From Mesobacillus harenae (GTDB lineage: Bacteria > Bacillota > Bacilli > Bacillales > Cytobacillaceae): 64,000 bases of DNA. The notes below the pieces were generated by a model, which was not told the origin of the DNA, did no database searches, and saw nothing but the letters and a program-made list of their open reading frames with translations. The position numbers and the translations under genes were made by a program. The first letter of the stretch is position 1; the number at the start of each line of letters is the position of its first letter. The stretch is from NCBI RefSeq assembly GCF_013343715.1, contig NZ_JABUNR010000005.1, positions 171,859 through 235,858 on the forward strand, given 5' to 3'. Shown piece after piece: positions 8,377 through 17,322 of this stretch.

Positions 8377-10013
8377 CAGCTTGGCTCCTTTTCTAGAATT
8401 TTATGAAAAAGAAAGATGGACAATCCGCTAATCATAATAATAAATAAGGACGGAATGGATGCCTCTTGGATCATTTCATCACTCGCATATTGAAATGCTT
8501 TAGTTGCAAGTGTATAAAAGTTAAATGGCTGCAGAATTAAGGTTAATGGCAGTTCTTTTAGAATATCCACAAATACCAGTATAAATCCGCCAGCTACGGC
8601 CCCTTTTATCATTTTTAAATCGACCTTGAAAAATGATTGGGTCACAGACATCCCAAGAGTTCTCGAAGCTTCCGTAAACGACTGGCCTACTTTGTCAAAG
8701 CCTGACTCTATTGAATTATAACCGATTGCCAAGAACCGAATCACATAGGCGAAAATCAGCATACTGATACTTAAGCTCAATATGAGTGTCGGCTGGAGCC
8801 CGATTGCTTCATAAACGGGAAACAGCTTTCGGTCAAGACCAATGAATATGGTAATAACACCGATTGCTATAACTGCACCAGGCATCGAATAGCCCAGAAT
8901 CGTGACCTTAGAGGCTGCTTTGGCAATCCTGCCATTCGATAGTCTAGTATAATTTCCAATGATCAAGGCTGCCACCACGATGAGTATAGCTGCAATCAAG
9001 GCAACAAATACGGAATTCCATACTAACTGATAAAACTCTTCTGTAAAAATAATATCATAGGTCATAAAGGCCCAAAGTGCCAGCTGGGCCAAGGGGATAA
9101 GGAAAGCAAACGAGAACACGATAAAAAAATAAGCGGACATCCCAAACCCTTTTATCCCTGTCAATTTTAATTTTTGAATCGGCCTAACCTTTGACGTTGA
9201 AAAGCTATATTTTCTTCGTCCTCGAAAAAGCTTCTCGAGCACAAGTATTACAATGACAATGCTCATTAAAATTCCAGCAAGCCTAACCGCAGAGCCGTGA
9301 TCCCCCATTCCAAACCATGCCTGGAAGATAGCCGTGCTAAAAGTCTGAATTCCGAAATATTTAACTACACCGTAATCATTGAGAACTTCGAGAATGACAA
9401 GACTGACACCTCCGATTATAGCCGTGCGCGAAATCGGAATAATGACTCTGTAGAAGATTTCAAAAGAGTTGCTGCCAAGCAATCGGGCGTTTTCAACGAG
9501 TGATGCTGCCTGCTTTTCTAAAAAGCTCTTTGTAATAATATAAACATAGGGAAACAAGAACATCGTGAAAATGAAAATGGCGCCTGGCATTGTCATAATA
9601 TCAAAATACTTTTGCTCAACGCTTATGTCAAACGAGTTTCTCAACTCTGACTGAATGACCCCAGTATAGTTTAAAATTCCGTGATATGTATAGGCGCCTA
9701 TGTAAGGAGGAATCGAAAGCGGGAGAACCATTCCCCACTTAAAGAAATTTTTAAGAGGAAACTCAAAGGCAGAAACAAACCATGCCAGGCTGACGCCTAT
9801 TAATATAGTAAAAAGTGCAGTAAAAAAAACAAGGGTTAATGAATTAATGACATAGCTTTTTAATAGATATTCTTTTATATGGTACCAATTTTCGTTTGGT
9901 TCAGTAAAAAGCTGGGCAAACACTGAAAGATTAGGCAAAAGAATGAGCAGAACAAAAACAAATGTAAGGATCGCCCAGCTGTTGAATTGCCATTTAATAT
10001 TTCGAATCCACAT
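8376..10013 (-). CDS. Ferric iron ABC transporter, fused permease
   Basis: Membrane permease of 545 residues with about twelve helices, built of two binding-protein-dependent transport domains in one chain as in FbpB/SfuB. Each half shows an EAA-type loop: ENARLLGSNSFEIFYRVIIP near residue 175-195, and EASRTLGMSVTQSFFKV near 450-467. It forms the channel for iron delivered by the lipoprotein encoded upstream and is driven by the ATPase encoded at 7663-8376. It follows the binding protein gene after a 102-base gap holding a hairpin, so expression relative to the binding protein may be reduced. Confidence 0.92.
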   Translation of the reverse strand: MWIRNIKWQFNSWAILTFVFVLLILLPNLSVFAQLFTEPNENWYHIKEYLLKSYVINSLTLVFFTALFTILIGVSLAWFVSAFEFPLKNFFKWGMVLPLSIPPYIGAYTYHGILNYTGVIQSELRNSFDISVEQKYFDIMTMPGAIFIFTMFLFPYVYIITKSFLEKQAASLVENARLLGSNSFEIFYRVIIPISRTAIIGGVSLVILEVLNDYGVVKYFGIQTFSTAIFQAWFGMGDHGSAVRLAGILMSIVIVILVLEKLFRGRRKYSFSTSKVRPIQKLKLTGIKGFGMSAYFFIVFSFAFLIPLAQLALWAFMTYDIIFTEEFYQLVWNSVFVALIAAILIVVAALIIGNYTRLSNGRIAKAASKVTILGYSMPGAVIAIGVITIFIGLDRKLFPVYEAIGLQPTLILSLSISMLIFAYVIRFLAIGYNSIESGFDKVGQSFTEASRTLGMSVTQSFFKVDLKMIKGAVAGGFILVFVDILKELPLTLILQPFNFYTLATKAFQYASDEMIQEASIPSLFIIMISGLSIFLFHKILEKEPS

Positions 10014-10073
10014 TCCCGACTACACACCCTTTTCACCTAGCAACTATTGAACTCTGCCTGAATTATACGACAT

Positions 10074-10105
10074 AAGAGGCCGTCATGTGAATGAATCGGC
10101 CTCTT
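10074..10105 (-). promoter_or_regulatory. Hairpin between iron-binding protein and permease genes
   Basis: AAGAGGCCG and CGGCCTCTT form a 9-base perfect stem with a 14-base loop and no U-tract. Such hairpins after a binding-protein gene usually stabilise the upstream mRNA or attenuate readthrough. The role here is inferred from position. Confidence 0.5.
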
Positions 10106-10115
10106 AATTATATAA

Positions 10116-11192
10116 TTACTTCCAGCCAACTTCATTAAAGAGTTTAACTGCATCAGCATTTCTTTCACCAAGAATATTCAAGTGAATGTCCTGAGCCTTG
10201 AATTCACCCCATGATTTAAGGAGCTCAGATGATTCTACGTCTGGGTTTGCAGGGTACTCGTTGTTTCCTTCTGCAAATAATTTTTGAGCTTCCTCACTTG
10301 AAAGAAATTCCATAAATTTCACAGCATTTTCTTTGTTTTTAGCGTGCTTTGTTACACCAATGCCACTAATGTTAACATGAGTTCCATTTGTGTCTTGGTT
10401 CGGGAAGAATACGCCAACCTGTTCAGCAAGCTTTACTTCTTCTGGATTTGTCGAATTCGCCAAACGTCCTACATAATAAGTGTTCATGACAGCTAGGTCG
10501 CCTTCGCCTGCTACAACTGCTTTAAGCTGATCCGTATCGCCGCCCTTTGGATCTCTTGCCATATTAGCAACAATTCCTTCAGCCCATTCTTTTGCTGCTT
10601 CTTCTCCGTTAAGCTCCATGAATGATGCTAACAATGACTGATTATACACATTTTCTGATGAACGGATGAGCACTTTGCCCTTCCATTTTTCATCTGTTAA
10701 ATCTTCATATGTGGACAGCTGCTCTGGATTTACACGGTCTTTAGCATATACAATCACGCGGGCACGCTTTGTCATTGCATACCATTGATTGTCCTTATCA
10801 CGCAGATTCTCAGGAATATTTTGATCTAAAGTTTCACTTTCAACTGATTGCAATAAATCTTTTTCTTTTGCCCAATGAAGTCTGCCTGCATCCGCAGCAA
10901 AGAATAAGTCACCCTCTGTTGCATCTCCTTCTCTAGAAAGACGCTCAATAAGTTCATCTTCTTCCCCTTTAATAACGTTAACTTTAATTCCAGTCTCCTC
11001 CGTAAATGCTTTGTACAGCTGGTCATCCGTATCATAATGACGGCCAGTATAAAGATTTACTTCTCCGGTTTCAGGTTTTTCAGCTGGTTTACTAGTTTCA
11101 TTGGCATTTTGCGTTTCATTGCCTGAACATGCAGCCAGCATAAAGGCTGTTGTCATAACCATAATCCCTTTTTTCAAAAAGCTTTTTTTCAT
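10116..11192 (-). CDS. Ferric iron ABC transporter, substrate-binding lipoprotein
   Basis: 358-residue extracellular solute-binding protein anchored to the membrane by a lipid on Cys22: signal peptide MKKSFLKKGIMVMTTAFML followed by the lipobox AACSG. The mature part matches class-1 ferric binding proteins (FbpA/FutA). VNLYTGRHYDTDDQLYKAF opens the fold, and the paired tyrosines in VMNTYYVGRLANSTNP near residue 213-216 are typical iron ligands. The gene lies directly behind a promoter whose spacer is a perfect Fur box, so iron is the likely cargo. First gene of a three-gene operon with the permease and ATPase. Confidence 0.93.
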   Translation of the reverse strand: MKKSFLKKGIMVMTTAFMLAACSGNETQNANETSKPAEKPETGEVNLYTGRHYDTDDQLYKAFTEETGIKVNVIKGEEDELIERLSREGDATEGDLFFAADAGRLHWAKEKDLLQSVESETLDQNIPENLRDKDNQWYAMTKRARVIVYAKDRVNPEQLSTYEDLTDEKWKGKVLIRSSENVYNQSLLASFMELNGEEAAKEWAEGIVANMARDPKGGDTDQLKAVVAGEGDLAVMNTYYVGRLANSTNPEEVKLAEQVGVFFPNQDTNGTHVNISGIGVTKHAKNKENAVKFMEFLSSEEAQKLFAEGNNEYPANPDVESSELLKSWGEFKAQDIHLNILGERNADAVKLFNEVGWK

Positions 11193-11237
11193 AAGTATAC
11201 TCTCCCCTATTTCCTATGTGATTTTTTATTCCATACT

Positions 11238-11252
11238 TGAGAATGCTTCTCA
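11238..11252 (-). promoter_or_regulatory. Second, imperfect Fur box
   Basis: TGAGAATGCTTCTCA is a 7-1-7 palindrome with one imperfect pair. It lies just downstream of the -10 box of the iron transporter promoter and would add a second Fur dimer site over the start of transcription. Confidence 0.6.
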
Positions 11253-11257
11253 TTATC

Positions 11258-11285
11258 ATTATACTGATAATAATTATCAAGTCAA
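11258..11285 (-). promoter_or_regulatory. Iron transporter promoter with Fur box in spacer
   Basis: On the minus strand TTGACT (11285-11280), a 16-base spacer, then TATAAT (11263-11258). Fifteen of the sixteen spacer bases (11265-11279) are TGATAATAATTATCA read on the plus strand, an exact match to the Bacillus Fur consensus TGATAATNATTATCA. Binding of Fur would block both boxes. Confidence 0.88.
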
Positions 11286-11586
11286 TACAAAATAAGTTAT
11301 TTTTATTAAAATGTGTCAATATAGTGAAAAGTCAGGCTTTACCACCTATTAAAACATAACACCCGAGTTCGTTTCACTTTCCCAAAACAGTACTGAGCCT
11401 GGTATATGAATCATAAAACTCTTATACCGTTTTTGAGTAAATAAAAACAGCTCCTCCTCTACAGGAAGAACTGCCCGAATTTCTATTGTTTAGATAATAA
11501 TTGGGTATGCGTCGATAGCTCACCTTTATATCGTAGTTTTTATGGACTTTTTACTTAAATTGCTTTTATTGTTTATTAACTCTATA
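11286..11586. other. Intergenic region between iron operon promoter and HD gene
   Basis: Contains the minus-strand terminator at 11443-11473 and otherwise no gene I can support. Confidence 0.5.
11443..11473 (-). terminator. Probable terminator of the HD-domain gene
   Basis: On the minus strand CAGTTCTTCCT pairs with AGGAGGAGCTG through eleven pairs including G-U, loop of four, then TTTTTATTT. It is about 115 bases past the stop of the gene at 11587-12111. Confidence 0.65.
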
Positions 11587-12111
11587 TCAAGCGGAGTCAT
11601 TTTCGAGCTCTTTATCAATCCAGCCATCAAGCCGGATTATGCTTGCTCTTGCTTTAGCTTTATCTATTTTCCGGTAATGATGAAGGCCTCCTTCTTCTTC
11701 ATCTTTTTCATCTGCTCCTTTAACAATTTGCTGTAAGGGTGTTCGAACAATATCATTCGTAGGCAAAAAAGAATCGGTGTGAAACAATATGGCTAACGAG
11801 ATTTCCTTTGCTCTTACAGGGTTTTCTCCAAGCCGAATCAGAAGCTTATGCGCTCTTTCCGCGCCTTTTATCGCGTGAATATCGTTTTTACGATATAGTT
11901 CATAATCCCAGTTGCCGTTCCGGTACCATGTATAGTGTCCCATATCGTGGAGCAGTCCTGCCTTGGCAGCAACATCTACATCAATTCCTTGCTCCTTAGC
12001 GAGATGGAAGGCATGATAGGCCACTGCAATAGCATGAGCGATCCCTGAGCGCCTTAAATACTTTTGTGCAATATGATGTTCAAAGATATCTAGCAATGTA
12101 ACGTCCCTCAT
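11587..12111 (-). CDS. HD domain-containing phosphohydrolase
   Basis: 174-residue cytoplasmic protein of the HD superfamily of metal-dependent phosphohydrolases. The metal-binding pattern is visible: His in SGIAHAIAVAYHAF, the HD pair in AGLLHDMGHY near residue 53-57, a later His in NDIHAIKGA, and LAILFHTDSF. Members of similar size hydrolyse nucleotides or nucleotide sugars, but nothing in the context tells the substrate. Transcribed alone. Confidence 0.85.
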   Translation of the reverse strand: MRDVTLLDIFEHHIAQKYLRRSGIAHAIAVAYHAFHLAKEQGIDVDVAAKAGLLHDMGHYTWYRNGNWDYELYRKNDIHAIKGAERAHKLLIRLGENPVRAKEISLAILFHTDSFLPTNDIVRTPLQQIVKGADEKDEEEGGLHHYRKIDKAKARASIIRLDGWIDKELENDSA

Positions 12112-12477
12112 CCAACATCCCCTTTTCTAATTAGCTGTTTTATTATTACTCCCCTTATACCACCTGAGTACTAGTAAAAACTCCTTTATGAAGCCTGCAT
12201 GATGGAGGTAATACAATATTGTTTAAATTATTCTACACGCTATAGTTCCATTTTGACAATCTTTTCTTTTCAATAAAAACCCTTTGAATTAAACTCCTTC
12301 TTTATTATCCCCAACAAGGTCATCTCCTTCACACCTTAATAGCATGGTTAATGTTACGAGTGTGCTCTAATTTTTTCAAATAGCATAGCAGAAGGCTGTT
12401 TTTGAATCTTATTCATCATGCAAGGGAAATATACAAGTATAAACGGTAGCCAATAAACACCTATTTGGAGGAAAGCA
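12112..12477. other. Intergenic region upstream of ktrC-like gene
   Basis: 366 bases between divergent genes. I looked for the conserved core of a c-di-AMP (ydaO-type) riboswitch, which controls some ktr genes in Bacillus, and did not recognise one. No gene seen. Confidence 0.5.
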
Positions 12478-13134
12478 ATGAAAAAACAGTTTGCAGTTAT
12501 TGGCCTGGGCAGATTTGGCGGCAGTCTTGTAGAAGAATTTCATGAATTAGGAGCAGAGGTTCTTGCCATCGACAAGAGTCAGGATAAGGTCGACAAATTC
12601 GGGGCGATTGCTACCCATGCTGTTCAGGCAAACGCTATTAATGAAAATGTGTTAAAGCAGCTAGGCATCCGAAACATCGATCATGCCATTGTATCATTCG
12701 GTGAGGATGTTGAAGCAAGTGTACTTACTACTCTTTTACTAAAAGAACTTGGAATAAAACAGGTGTGGGTGAAAGCGTCTAATGAGTATCACCATAGGGT
12801 ACTCGAAAAAATTGGTGCCGACCGAGTTATCCATCCGGAAAGGGATATGGCCAAGCGAATTGCCCATCATGTCATTTCGGAAAAACTGATTGACTATATT
12901 GAGTTATGCGGTAATCATAGTATTGTTGAAGTTGCCGTTTCTCCTAAAATAAGAAATAAAACACTGCTCGATTTAAATGTATGGGAGAAATACGGCTGCA
13001 ATATCATTGGTATCCAGAGGGGCGAGGATATCATTCTTTCTCCACAGGCAAACCAGCAGGTAAATGAACAAGATATATTAATCTTAATAGGGCATAACAA
13101 GGATCTTCAGCGGTTCGAGGATTACGGGGTTTAA
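12478..13134 (+). CDS. ktrC: Ktr potassium uptake system, regulatory RCK subunit
   Basis: Cytoplasmic regulatory ring protein of a Ktr potassium channel, 218 residues, matching KtrA/KtrC length. The RCK_N Rossmann domain opens with FAVIGLGRFGGSL (dinucleotide site GLGRFG), has VLAIDKSQDKVD and continues to about residue 135. The RCK_C domain follows (residues about 140-218), ending DILILIGHNKDLQRFEDYG. In Bacillus such subunits bind ATP/ADP and c-di-AMP. No membrane subunit (KtrB/KtrD) is adjacent, as with the solitary ktrC of B. subtilis, hence the symbol; KtrA cannot be excluded. A GGAGG lies six bases before the ATG. Confidence 0.88.
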   Translation: MKKQFAVIGLGRFGGSLVEEFHELGAEVLAIDKSQDKVDKFGAIATHAVQANAINENVLKQLGIRNIDHAIVSFGEDVEASVLTTLLLKELGIKQVWVKASNEYHHRVLEKIGADRVIHPERDMAKRIAHHVISEKLIDYIELCGNHSIVEVAVSPKIRNKTLLDLNVWEKYGCNIIGIQRGEDIILSPQANQQVNEQDILILIGHNKDLQRFEDYGV

Positions 13135-13165
13135 ATATCTTGGTTGAGCGCATGTCCATCTATTA

Positions 13166-13196
13166 AAACAAGCCGGCCCATGAGACCGGCTCGTTT
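13166..13196 (+). terminator. Terminator between ktrC and FUSC-like gene
   Basis: AAACAAGCCGG and CCGGCTCGTTT pair with one mismatch around a 9-base loop; the T-tract is short. It lies between two convergent genes. Confidence 0.65.
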
Positions 13197-13232
13197 CGCG
13201 CTGATTACTCAGAAGTCTTTTGTAGTAATCAA

Positions 13233-14300
13233 CTACTTCCTTCTAAGGCGAAATCTGCTTTTTTTCACTTCAAGATGACTGTGTTTTTGAAAGTTTTCGA
13301 TAATATTACTCAATCGCTGCAGCTGAAATGCATATTGGAAGATCGCTGAGCCCACAACAACTAACCGTAATTTTTCCGATTCGTTTTTCTGATATTTAGG
13401 CAGAATCTGCTGAAGAAACAGGCTTGTTTCTTCAATAATCGTTTCTTCCTTGTTGAGCTCTCCCGCTTTAACTTTCCCCTCATATTTCAATAATAATTGC
13501 TCATGGGCCTTGATAAGGTGCTCAATTTGAGCATCAAAAACTCTATCTTCTCTATCTGTCGGATGGCTTTGAAAATAATGTTCGTCAATAATTTCAAGCA
13601 GCTCTTCACCAAGCTGTAGAGACTTTAACATTTGTTTATATACAATGATCTCTCGTGCATTGACAGGTTTTACTTTAGAAATTTTTTCACGCTCTTCATC
13701 AAAAATTTTGTATAGCTCTTCCAGCTTTTTTATATCGCCCTTCAATCTTTTCCAGTCTTTCTGAAAAGAGGATTCAGTTAATTCATTTGATATAGCTGTT
13801 CGTAATAATAATGATAAGTTCTGAAAGACCTCTTCCATCTTATCCATATAATTGGTTTTGTAATTGGGTGGAAGAACGATGATGTTTACTAAGAGGGCAG
13901 ACCCCATCCCAATTAAAATCGTTGAGAATCGGTTAAGGGCAAAGAGCCAATCGTCTTGGCCTGGTGCGCTCATAATAGCTAATACTGTTACAAGTGTTAA
14001 TGAAATCGTGCTCTCCATTTTTAGTTTGAGACTTATCATAATCACGATGATGATAACCATGCCGATCGTAAAAGGGTTATGGCCAAAAAAGTACAGGCCA
14101 ACAAGTGCAATCATTGCACCTAGTATATTCGTTTGTAGCTGGTCCGTTGTATTTTTCCACGAACGGTAAATGGACGGCTGAATCGTAAAGATTGCTGCTA
14201 CACCCGCAAAAACAGCCGGTTCTAATCCTAAATAAGAACATATATATAATGCCAATGTTACAGCAAGCCCTGTCTTTAATACTCTTGGACCGAGCGTCAC
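13233..14300 (-). CDS. Aromatic acid exporter/FUSC-family membrane protein
   Basis: 355 residues. The N-terminal half has six closely spaced hydrophobic helices (about 5-145) with the family pattern GPRVLKTGLAVTLALYI and AVFAGVAAIFTIQPSIYRSW. The C-terminal half is a soluble, helical, charged domain. This is the layout of the ArAE_1/YgaE-YqjA type proteins of Bacillus, related to FUSC/AaeB exporters. Transport of aromatic acids is only a family name here and has not been shown for Bacillus members as far as I know. Convergent with ktrC. Confidence 0.8.
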   Translation of the reverse strand: MTLGPRVLKTGLAVTLALYICSYLGLEPAVFAGVAAIFTIQPSIYRSWKNTTDQLQTNILGAMIALVGLYFFGHNPFTIGMVIIIVIMISLKLKMESTISLTLVTVLAIMSAPGQDDWLFALNRFSTILIGMGSALLVNIIVLPPNYKTNYMDKMEEVFQNLSLLLRTAISNELTESSFQKDWKRLKGDIKKLEELYKIFDEEREKISKVKPVNAREIIVYKQMLKSLQLGEELLEIIDEHYFQSHPTDREDRVFDAQIEHLIKAHEQLLLKYEGKVKAGELNKEETIIEETSLFLQQILPKYQKNESEKLRLVVVGSAIFQYAFQLQRLSNIIENFQKHSHLEVKKSRFRLRRK

Positions 14301-14343
14301 ATTAAATCACCTCTATTAACATTCATACCCTATCTGTACGTAA

Positions 14344-14475
14344 TTAGCAAACACTTACCTCTATCCTTTTAAAACGCCTCCAGTTATTCAAAGAATGTAA
14401 GGCATAGTCTTGCAGCAGCCCCATAAAAGACAGGTTGATTTCCTTTTGTGATACAAATAGATTTGAAATATTCAT
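14344..14475 (-). CDS. Possible small protein (43 aa)
   Basis: A 43-residue frame beginning MNISNLFVSQKEINLSF with GGAG five bases before the ATG. It lies in the gap between two divergent membrane protein genes. No terminator of its own and no recognisable family, so it may be chance. Confidence 0.3.
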   Translation of the reverse strand: MNISNLFVSQKEINLSFMGLLQDYALHSLNNWRRFKRIEVSVC

Positions 14476-14533
14476 TTTTGCTCCTTATTTGGATAAACTA
14501 CTGATTATAACCAAGTAAGGGAGGCTTTATAAA

Positions 14534-15025
14534 ATGAAAAATAGGTTCGAATTGAACTTTTTAAGAGTCCTGTTAGTTTTCGGTATTCTCGCCTTCTTTA
14601 ATCTTATGAAAAAGCCGCCAATCAAGGATTGGCTGATTGTCTTTTTTCTTAAAAGCTACATTGCGACATTTTTTGATACGATATTTGTAAAAAAAGGGTA
14701 TATAGAGTATCCGGTTAATTTATTCAAAGGCTTTAATATTAGTGTTATTTTCAGCTATCTCATTTTTCCTATCACCTGTGTTTATTTTAATGTTGTCACA
14801 AAAAAAGCCAGTGTAATGGATATCATTTTTAAAAGCTTCTTGTTTAGTGTTCCGATGACAATTGCTGAAACATGGCTGGAACGAACTACCCAATTAATAT
14901 CCTACAAGAAATCCTGGAACTGGATTCACAGCCTGGTATCCATTACCTCCACATTTTTGCTCGTCCGCTTTGCTATGGAATTAATTCGTCAAAAAGCCGC
15001 CCACCAGGCTAAGCGTTCTGTATAG
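14534..15025 (+). CDS. CBO0543 family membrane protein
   Basis: 163-residue integral membrane protein with four to five hydrophobic helices. The stretch YPVNLFKGFNISVIFSYLIF followed by PITCVYFNVVT resembles the CBO0543 family, which is common in Bacillus and Clostridium spore formers and of unknown function. AAGGGAGG lies about ten bases before the ATG. Convergent with the anti-sigma gene and apparently monocistronic. Confidence 0.75.
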   Translation: MKNRFELNFLRVLLVFGILAFFNLMKKPPIKDWLIVFFLKSYIATFFDTIFVKKGYIEYPVNLFKGFNISVIFSYLIFPITCVYFNVVTKKASVMDIIFKSFLFSVPMTIAETWLERTTQLISYKKSWNWIHSLVSITSTFLLVRFAMELIRQKAAHQAKRSV

Positions 15026-15047
15026 CTAAGAAAATAAACAGCAGTAA

Positions 15048-16562
15048 TCAGTTCAATCGAACGTATGGAATGTCAATTAAACCAGTTGTAGAGTTGATAT
15101 ACACAGTTTCAGTTTCTTCGCCATTCTCACTTTTTAAAATATGGACTGGTGCATATGTGCCACTATACATAGACCAAATGATTCCTAAGCCTTCGTAAGT
15201 AACTGAAACGCCTTCATTCTCAGGATTGAACTTTTTAAGCGCCATTTGCTTGTCAACACTGATCTCCTCCGTCTGCACCCGAACAAAGGCCGACGAAAAA
15301 AATAGCGGTGAGTGAAAACTAAAAAGTTCTCCTGTTCTTGCATCAATATGGATCAAATATTTTGCTTCGTATGGCAAATGCAATTCCTTGTTGCCTGAGA
15401 CTGGGATAAAGCTGTAGCTGTATACTTGAAGATCAACATTACTGGAAACATTGTAATTCATGCCTTCTAATACCAGATTCACATTCACATTCACATTCCC
15501 ATACATTCCTTCCAGAAAACTTATAGCTTTAATCCTTGCCTCTGTTTGTTCGATCAGCGTCCCCTCGGTAAGCCTGTGTGAAATAAGAGACCCTTTAATG
15601 ATCTGTCCGGTAAAACCGTCAATCTTTCCGCTAAATTCTTTGTTGCTATCTTTGATGCTGTATTGGTAGACGCCAATAGCCTCATTTAAAGGACTCGTTT
15701 CCTGAAGATCCACTTCACCATTTTTAATATTAAAGGCTTCTTGAAGAACAACAGTTAATTCTTCCTTACCCTTTAGCCGAACATCCTCCGGCAGCTTGTG
15801 AAACCGATTGTAATAGAAGGAGAGGTTATTGATTTTCTCAAATAATCCGGACAGTCTTTCTGTATCAGAGAATACAAAATAGGAGCTATATCCATGATGA
15901 AATTCTTCATATTCTTCGCTTACAAATTTATGGTAATCAGCAAAATAAGCTTTTAGTCGGTCAAACGCTGCCTCATCCTGTTCGTTCCAGTCATTTTGAA
16001 CATGTCGGAGATGGAGAATTTGCAGCATATCCACTAGCTCACCTTGGTTTAAATATAGCCAATAATCACTATTTTTTAATTGATGCCGTTCTAAAAAATT
16101 AAGATTTTCTTCATATGGTCGTGTTCCCTCCACGATTGAAAATAAACGCTCCGTTAAAAATTCGGTTTTTTCTACTTGGTCCGTTTTAACTTCATTAGAA
16201 GCCTGAGAAAAGAATTCGCTTAAAAGATATAAGCTGTGGTATGCGTTTGCGATGTGATCACGGCTACCCATATAATCCTTTACTGCTGAGACGATGATAA
16301 CAGTTAACAGAAGAATGGCAATAAACGTCATCCGCTTTAACCGAAAGCGAAGCCTGATTTTATCATCCAGTTGTTTGGGCAGTGACTCTGTTACTGTCTT
16401 ACCTGTAAGCAGTTCATTAAAGCCAGTTTCATTAGAAAAAACAGTATAGCAATCTGTACATTCCAATAGATGAGAATCAACCGCCTCTTTCACCTCAGGG
16501 CTTAATTCTCCCTCCTCATAAAGCGGATAAATGTCCCTTACAACCTGACATTCTAATTTCAT
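15048..16562 (-). CDS. Zinc-finger anti-sigma factor with large extracytoplasmic domain
   Basis: 504 residues. The N-terminal zinc-binding anti-sigma domain shows Cys5 and the HxxxCxxC motif in SHLLECTDCYTVF near residue 31-38. One membrane helix follows (RMTFIAILLLTVIIVSAVKDY, about residues 75-95), then a roughly 400-residue outside domain. It should hold the ECF sigma factor inactive until an envelope signal triggers its release. Its ATG shares one base with the sigma stop (TAATG), so the two are translationally coupled. Most zinc-finger anti-sigmas are far shorter, so the long outside domain is probably the sensor; I see no known fold in it, though the two C-terminal LxIDARTGE-like segments resemble PepSY-type repeats. 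Confidence 0.82.
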   Translation of the reverse strand: MKLECQVVRDIYPLYEEGELSPEVKEAVDSHLLECTDCYTVFSNETGFNELLTGKTVTESLPKQLDDKIRLRFRLKRMTFIAILLLTVIIVSAVKDYMGSRDHIANAYHSLYLLSEFFSQASNEVKTDQVEKTEFLTERLFSIVEGTRPYEENLNFLERHQLKNSDYWLYLNQGELVDMLQILHLRHVQNDWNEQDEAAFDRLKAYFADYHKFVSEEYEEFHHGYSSYFVFSDTERLSGLFEKINNLSFYYNRFHKLPEDVRLKGKEELTVVLQEAFNIKNGEVDLQETSPLNEAIGVYQYSIKDSNKEFSGKIDGFTGQIIKGSLISHRLTEGTLIEQTEARIKAISFLEGMYGNVNVNVNLVLEGMNYNVSSNVDLQVYSYSFIPVSGNKELHLPYEAKYLIHIDARTGELFSFHSPLFFSSAFVRVQTEEISVDKQMALKKFNPENEGVSVTYEGLGIIWSMYSGTYAPVHILKSENGEETETVYINSTTGLIDIPYVRLN

Positions 16563-17047
16563 TACTGGCTCCCCTCACTTTCGTCCAGATACAGCATTTT
16601 AAATTTCTTTTTTGCCCGATGAAGGCCAACTTTTACTTTCCCTTCAGTCAGCCCTAGAATACCAGCAATTTCAAGATAACTAAACCCATGTTCACGGAGC
16701 AAAATCAAGTTGGTTTCCTTTTCGGTCAGCTGCTTGAAAACCGACTTAATGATCAGCTTTTTGTCCGAGTCTATCGGACTGCTAAAATAATCGGTTTCAT
16801 CAAGTCCAGAAAGCTCCATTTGACTAGACATTTTCTTGGCACTGTTAAGGTATGTATTGCGTGCGATTCGGTAAAGCCAGCTTTTGATACTGGACTCTCC
16901 TCTGAAAGTACTAAAGGATTTAAATGCCTTTAAAAACGTATCATGCGTCAACTCTTCAGCATGGTGGGGGTTGCTGCATAAGAAGTACAGATAGTTATAG
17001 ATGGGCTTTTTATAGGTTTCATACATCTCCTCTAGCGGATCCGCCAT
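16562..17047 (-). CDS. ECF RNA polymerase sigma factor
   Basis: 161-residue extracytoplasmic-function sigma factor. Region 2 runs from YKKPIYNYLYFLCSNPHHAE through THDTFLKAFKSFSTFRG to SSIKSWLYRIARNTYLN; region 4 is EKETNLILLREHGFSYLEIA followed by GILGLTEGKVKVGLHRAKKKF. The ATG at 17047 has GAGGGGAG six bases upstream and is preferred to the TTG at 17065. It is followed directly by its anti-sigma gene, the usual arrangement. A candidate autoregulatory promoter is at 17073-17098. Which B. subtilis sigma factor it matches cannot be settled by eye. Confidence 0.9.
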   Translation of the reverse strand: MADPLEEMYETYKKPIYNYLYFLCSNPHHAEELTHDTFLKAFKSFSTFRGESSIKSWLYRIARNTYLNSAKKMSSQMELSGLDETDYFSSPIDSDKKLIIKSVFKQLTEKETNLILLREHGFSYLEIAGILGLTEGKVKVGLHRAKKKFKMLYLDESEGSQ

Positions 17048-17072
17048 GCTGTTCTCCCCTCTCAATTATAAA

Positions 17073-17098
17073 GACCATTCAAAAACTATTAAGTTACA
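17073..17098 (-). promoter_or_regulatory. Candidate ECF-type autoregulatory promoter
   Basis: On the minus strand TGTAAC (17098-17093), 16 bases, then GGTC (17076-17073). AAC-bearing -35 boxes with a GTC-type -10 are typical of ECF sigma targets. It lies 26 bases before the sigma start codon. Confidence 0.45.
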
Positions 17099-17256
17099 TT
17101 TTTTTTAAAATTTTTATTTGCTCCTGCATCCCGTTAGAATAGATTTAAGAAAAAAAGAATGAAAGCGGAACCATTATAGCAAGGAAGCGAATTACACAGT
17201 CACAGGGCTCTGGAGGAGAAAAACTCTTTAATAACTGCATTTTTGGTCAACCTAAA

Positions 17257-17301
17257 AACTGCATTCGATTGTTAGGTTGAGCCTAACAATCAAATGCAGT
17301 T
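17257..17301 (-). terminator. Strong terminator of the alanyl-tRNA editing gene
   Basis: Twenty-base stem (17257-17276 with 17282-17301) broken by one mismatch, 5-base loop, followed on the minus strand by TTTTT. A partial direct copy of its outer arm (AACTGCATTTTTGG) sits just beyond, at 17233. Confidence 0.85.
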
Positions 17302-17322
17302 CACCTGGCGTTTTTTCTTCTT

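Noticed and set aside
12112..12477. c-di-AMP riboswitch before the potassium regulator gene
   Set aside because: I could not find the characteristic conserved core or a following terminator hairpin; the gap looks unstructured.
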